From: an uncultured Anaerobutyricum sp.
Lineage (GTDB): Bacteria; Bacillota; Clostridia; Lachnospirales; Lachnospiraceae
Assembly (NCBI RefSeq): GCF_934307085.1
Contig: NZ_CAKRCF010000007.1
Span: 19,180-83,179 of the forward strand
DNA: 64,000 bases
Reading direction: 5' to 3'
Position 1 is the stretch's first letter, and every line of letters starts with the position of its first letter. The position numbers were made by a program, and so were the translations under genes. Shown here piece after piece: positions 61,194 through 64,000 of this stretch. The notes beneath the pieces were generated by a model that saw only the letters and a list, made by a program, of their open reading frames with translations, did no database searches and was not told where the DNA came from.

Positions 61194-63805
61194 TATTCCC
61201 GTCCCTCCTTTTCTAGCTCTTTTTCTTCACCATTACTTACCTTTTCGTGCTTTTCTAATTCTTTTGTTTCATTCTTCTTTTTCCTCACTTCTTTAATCAG
61301 TTCCTCCGAAGACATTCCAGACATTGTAAGCTGTTTCTCCATCTTATCGTGGAAATACTCCAGACAAATTAAACACAAGCAGAGTATCACTAAAGAAACA
61401 ATCCATAAGATTAAGAATACTAATTTGGAATTTAAGCTAAACATTAAAATAAGAAAAATAAGAGGGATAATTAACATACAAAAAAATCCACTTCGAATCA
61501 TTATAGGATATCTTTTTTCAAATTTTACTGCTCTATTAATAAATTCTTCTTTTAATTCCTCATCTCGCATAAGGACTTTTAACATAAGCGAAATATTTCC
61601 CTTTTCATTTACACTCGTTTCTGTTTCGCATAACATTAAATCTGTCTCTGCAAGCTTTTTATCAAATAAATGATTTAAATTCATAAGGGCTGGACGAAGT
61701 AGCAATCCAATAAAAAATGCTATTGGAATAAATATTAACAAGATAAGAAGATTCTTTATATAATAATTTCCATACATTCCTGCAACGCATTCTCTCATCG
61801 CATTAATCCCATACGTAAATGGTAACAATGGATGCAGGGCCTGGAAAAAGCCCGGTGTCATTTCTATCGGAAAAGTTCCCGAAGAACCTGGAATCTGCAA
61901 AATAATAAGAAGGACACAAAGGGCTTTACCAATATGTTTTAATGTAATTGCCAATGCATAAATAAGACTGACATAAATAAGGGAACAAAGCATTCCTGCC
62001 AAAGTAAATAAAACAGGATGAACACACTGTACTCCTAACAGTAAAACATCACCAATACATACAATGAATCCCTGTATCAATCCTACTGCTGCATATAACA
62101 TCCACCGTCCAATATAAGCACTAGATGGACTAAAATGCTTTATTTCCTCATCTTTATCCACTTCTTGCTTAAAAATAGAAACCAGAATCAAGCCGCCAAC
62201 CCACAGTGCAAGATTGGTATAAAATGGAGTCATTCCTGAGCCATAATTCTTTACAGGATATATTGTTTCAGATTGTATTTCAACTGGTGATGACATAAAG
62301 TCCGAAATAGAATCTGCATCAAGTCCTCTTAGGGAAAGAATTTTCTCATAGGCATCAGAACTTTGTAACGCTTTTAAATCTGAACTAATATTTTCAAGTT
62401 CTTCATCCAACGTAACTAATACTCCATTTGTATCAGAAAGTGCCGAAGAAGTACTTGTAAGGCTATTACTAAGCTGTTTTAAAATAAGCTTTATCTGATC
62501 AACTGTTGGTGAAATATTTGTTAATGTTGCAGAAAGTGTTCCACTTAAAGCAGATAAACTGTCCAGAGAATTATTAATTCCCGGTAAGAGTGTCTGATTC
62601 AGATTATTTTTATATTTCTGTAAAGACCTTTTGTTTTTAGAAGAAAGACTCTTTAGTTCTTTCGTTGTTGTTTTGGCAGTCTTTAGCGCATTTTCTAAAC
62701 CAGTACTTCCAGTTTTTAACGAAATAAGCAGTTCCTGTAAGGATGTATTTTGTTTTTCTAATTTAGAAATTTCCTCGTTCACTGTTGTAGAAAGAGTATC
62801 ATCATTATCTAAAGTTGCATTTAATTCTGATAACTTATTTAAAATTTGTGCATTTTTCTCGCTTAACTCTTCGATGGAATCTATACTGTTTTTTATTGTG
62901 GTATTTGCCTTGCTCGCATTTGATTCAAAATCACCTAATTTTTCTGAAACAGACTGATAAATATCTCCAAAGACAGTCTCTCCATCAGATATATTTTCAC
63001 TAAAAGTACTTGAAAAATCTCCAGTATATGCCCTACTCTTTTTTAGAAGGGAAGATGTGTCAGACAAAGCTGAATTTCCAGACGCTACAACACTTTTTAC
63101 TTCATTTAATGTACTTATTGTATCATTTATTAAATCAGTAGATTCATTGGTTGTTGATTGGAAATTCTTTAATATTTTTTGATACTGCGCGATATTTTTC
63201 TTTACATCTGCAAAATTATTATTTATTTTTATATTTAATTGATTTACATCACCTGTTAAATCTTTTGCAGATCCCTGTATAATTTCTGAAATTGTCTGAG
63301 CTGCAACAGAGGCAAAAGTGTCATTGATTTCCTGTTGTACTGTTGATGCTCCTGTATCCGCAAATTTGGGAGCAATCGCATTTTTCTTTTCATTAATATA
63401 ATATTCTAATTGTGGGGATTCTATTTTACCTGATAAAACACTAAGCAAAGAACTGCTGAAATTTTTAGGAATTATAATTGCTGCATAATATTTGCCAGAT
63501 TTAACGCCCTCTATTGCTGATGAACGATTCACAAATGTCCATCCAAGCTGATCATTTTCCTTCAAATTACTTATGATGGTGTTGCCCGCATTAAGAGACA
63601 TCTTTTCATTATCTGCACCAGTATCCTCATTTGCAACGGCAATCTTAATATCAGCCGTATTTACATATGGATCCATATTTGCTGCGATATTGAACCATGC
63701 ATAAAAAGATGGGAGTATACATACTCCTATTATAATTAACATCGCTGCTGTATTATGAAAAAGCCGCTTTATGTCTCGCCTGAAAATCTGAAATGCCTTC
63801 TTCAT
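61193..63805 (-). CDS. YhgE/Pip-family membrane protein (first gene of pair)
   Basis: An 870-residue relative of the preceding protein, with the same N-terminal anchor (FYAWFNIAANMDPYVNT), coiled-coil extracytoplasmic region, and six-helix C-terminus with GTFPIEMTPGFFQALHPLLPFTYGINAMRE. It carries about 150 additional C-terminal residues with two more hydrophobic helices and a very charged tail of Glu and Lys. Paralogous tandem pairs of this family presumably assemble together. AGGAGG precedes the start, and a TetR-type operator lies 75 bases upstream. A role in phage adsorption or surface export is known for relatives only. Confidence 0.9.
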   Translation of the reverse strand: MKKAFQIFRRDIKRLFHNTAAMLIIIGVCILPSFYAWFNIAANMDPYVNTADIKIAVANEDTGADNEKMSLNAGNTIISNLKENDQLGWTFVNRSSAIEGVKSGKYYAAIIIPKNFSSSLLSVLSGKIESPQLEYYINEKKNAIAPKFADTGASTVQQEINDTFASVAAQTISEIIQGSAKDLTGDVNQLNIKINNNFADVKKNIAQYQKILKNFQSTTNESTDLINDTISTLNEVKSVVASGNSALSDTSSLLKKSRAYTGDFSSTFSENISDGETVFGDIYQSVSEKLGDFESNASKANTTIKNSIDSIEELSEKNAQILNKLSELNATLDNDDTLSTTVNEEISKLEKQNTSLQELLISLKTGSTGLENALKTAKTTTKELKSLSSKNKRSLQKYKNNLNQTLLPGINNSLDSLSALSGTLSATLTNISPTVDQIKLILKQLSNSLTSTSSALSDTNGVLVTLDEELENISSDLKALQSSDAYEKILSLRGLDADSISDFMSSPVEIQSETIYPVKNYGSGMTPFYTNLALWVGGLILVSIFKQEVDKDEEIKHFSPSSAYIGRWMLYAAVGLIQGFIVCIGDVLLLGVQCVHPVLFTLAGMLCSLIYVSLIYALAITLKHIGKALCVLLIILQIPGSSGTFPIEMTPGFFQALHPLLPFTYGINAMRECVAGMYGNYYIKNLLILLIFIPIAFFIGLLLRPALMNLNHLFDKKLAETDLMLCETETSVNEKGNISLMLKVLMRDEELKEEFINRAVKFEKRYPIMIRSGFFCMLIIPLIFLILMFSLNSKLVFLILWIVSLVILCLCLICLEYFHDKMEKQLTMSGMSSEELIKEVRKKKNETKELEKHEKVSNGEEKELEKEGRE

Positions 63806-63878
63806 CTATAAACCTCCTGCTGTAATCATTCCAATGTTAAGAGTATATCAAAAATCCACTTAAAAATCTACTCAAAAA

Positions 63879-63895
63879 AATGACGATTGGTCATT
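63879..63895. promoter_or_regulatory. TetR-type palindromic operator before the YhgE/Pip pair
   Basis: AATGACGATTGGTCATT, a dyad AATGAC-N5-GTCATT, about 75 bases upstream of the first YhgE/Pip start. Such pairs are commonly controlled by a TetR repressor, here perhaps encoded beyond the window. Confidence 0.6.
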
Positions 63896-63952
63896 ATTTT
63901 TTTAGTACTTTAGTCTATTAGACAAAAGGGGCTGTAAAATAAGTCCGTAGAT

Positions 63953-63996
63953 AAAGAAACGCCAGTTCCGGCAAATGCCGGTTCTGGCGTTTCTTT
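63953..63996. terminator. Strong palindromic terminator at the right edge
   Basis: AAAGAAACGCCAG-TT-CCGGCA-AA-TGCCGG-TT-CTGGCGTTTCTTT: a stem interrupted only by TT/TT mismatches. It starts about 22 bases after GGGGCTGTAAAATAAGT, which resembles an IS end. Confidence 0.75.
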
Positions 63997-64000
63997 GTAT

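Noticed and set aside
1..64000. CRISPR arrays, tRNA or rRNA genes
   Set aside because: No regularly spaced repeats and no tRNA- or rRNA-like sequence were noticed on either strand by eye; a tRNA scan was not possible here.

Overview
The window looks like the chromosome of a low-GC, anaerobic Firmicute of the family Lachnospiraceae. The signs are AT-rich intergenic DNA, strong AAGGAGG-type ribosome binding sites, the Clostridia order TIGR03960 / TIGR03936 / RNase E/G / rplU-prp-rpmA / obg / yhbY / nadD / yqeK / rsfS, an L27 with a Prp-cleaved leader, and an oxygen-sensitive glycyl radical enzyme. The genus cannot be fixed from sequence alone. No rRNA, tRNA or CRISPR array was seen.

Layout. 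1-5.0 kb: end of a ferredoxin-type protein with a TlpA-like lipoprotein, a small Lar-like zinc-ribbon protein, an IS91-type transposase remnant, an ASKHA/ferredoxin activator and a PfkB sugar kinase. 5.2-13.5 kb: a MATE pump and moaA. Then a scar region follows, with a PRD regulator fragment joined to a transketolase fragment, a TetR gene, and a second copy of the 3' tip of moaA. After it come a MOSC-MogA fusion and a translationally coupled three-gene two-component system. 13.6-16.3 kb: a secreted Fn3 protein and an unknown small protein. 16.3-26.5 kb: a candidate small RNA, then the conserved housekeeping block for ribosome assembly, RNA processing and NAD synthesis, with a 3D-domain cell-wall protein inside it. 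26.5-32.1 kb: a palindromic insertion, the divergent SOS pair (LysM division inhibitor / lexA) with tandem LexA-like boxes, a tyrosine recombinase, TtcA and a GHL10-type hydrolase. 32.4-35.6 kb: the copper operon csoR-copA with its operator. 35.9-42.6 kb: a phosphoesterase, a DUF218 protein, a fused HTH-aminotransferase with repeated operators, a SorC regulator and a dicarboxylate/amino-acid symporter.

43.0-47.3 kb is an accessory island. It holds a serine resolvase preceded by res-like repeats, a coiled-coil protein, and a large protein of the TerD-related MXAN_6230/SCO0854 type. This is the most likely under-described system here. 47.5-50.8 kb: a LysR/MATE divergent pair and a histidine phosphatase. 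51.0-58.9 kb: a DeoR regulator, a glycyl-radical activase, a glycyl radical enzyme, a fructose-6-phosphate-aldolase-family protein, a HAD phosphatase and an Fe-S aldo/keto reductase. The core of this group matches the composition of the E. coli ybiW/pflD-fsa loci, suggesting anaerobic use of anhydro-sugar phosphates. 59.0-63.8 kb: two coupled YhgE/Pip membrane proteins with a TetR-type operator upstream. The right edge carries a strong terminator and possibly an IS end.

Dispersed short repeats also recur in intergenic DNA: AGAGCGTGTTTGAAA-like, AATTTGTGRAGC-like, and ATAGAAGACTAT-like.
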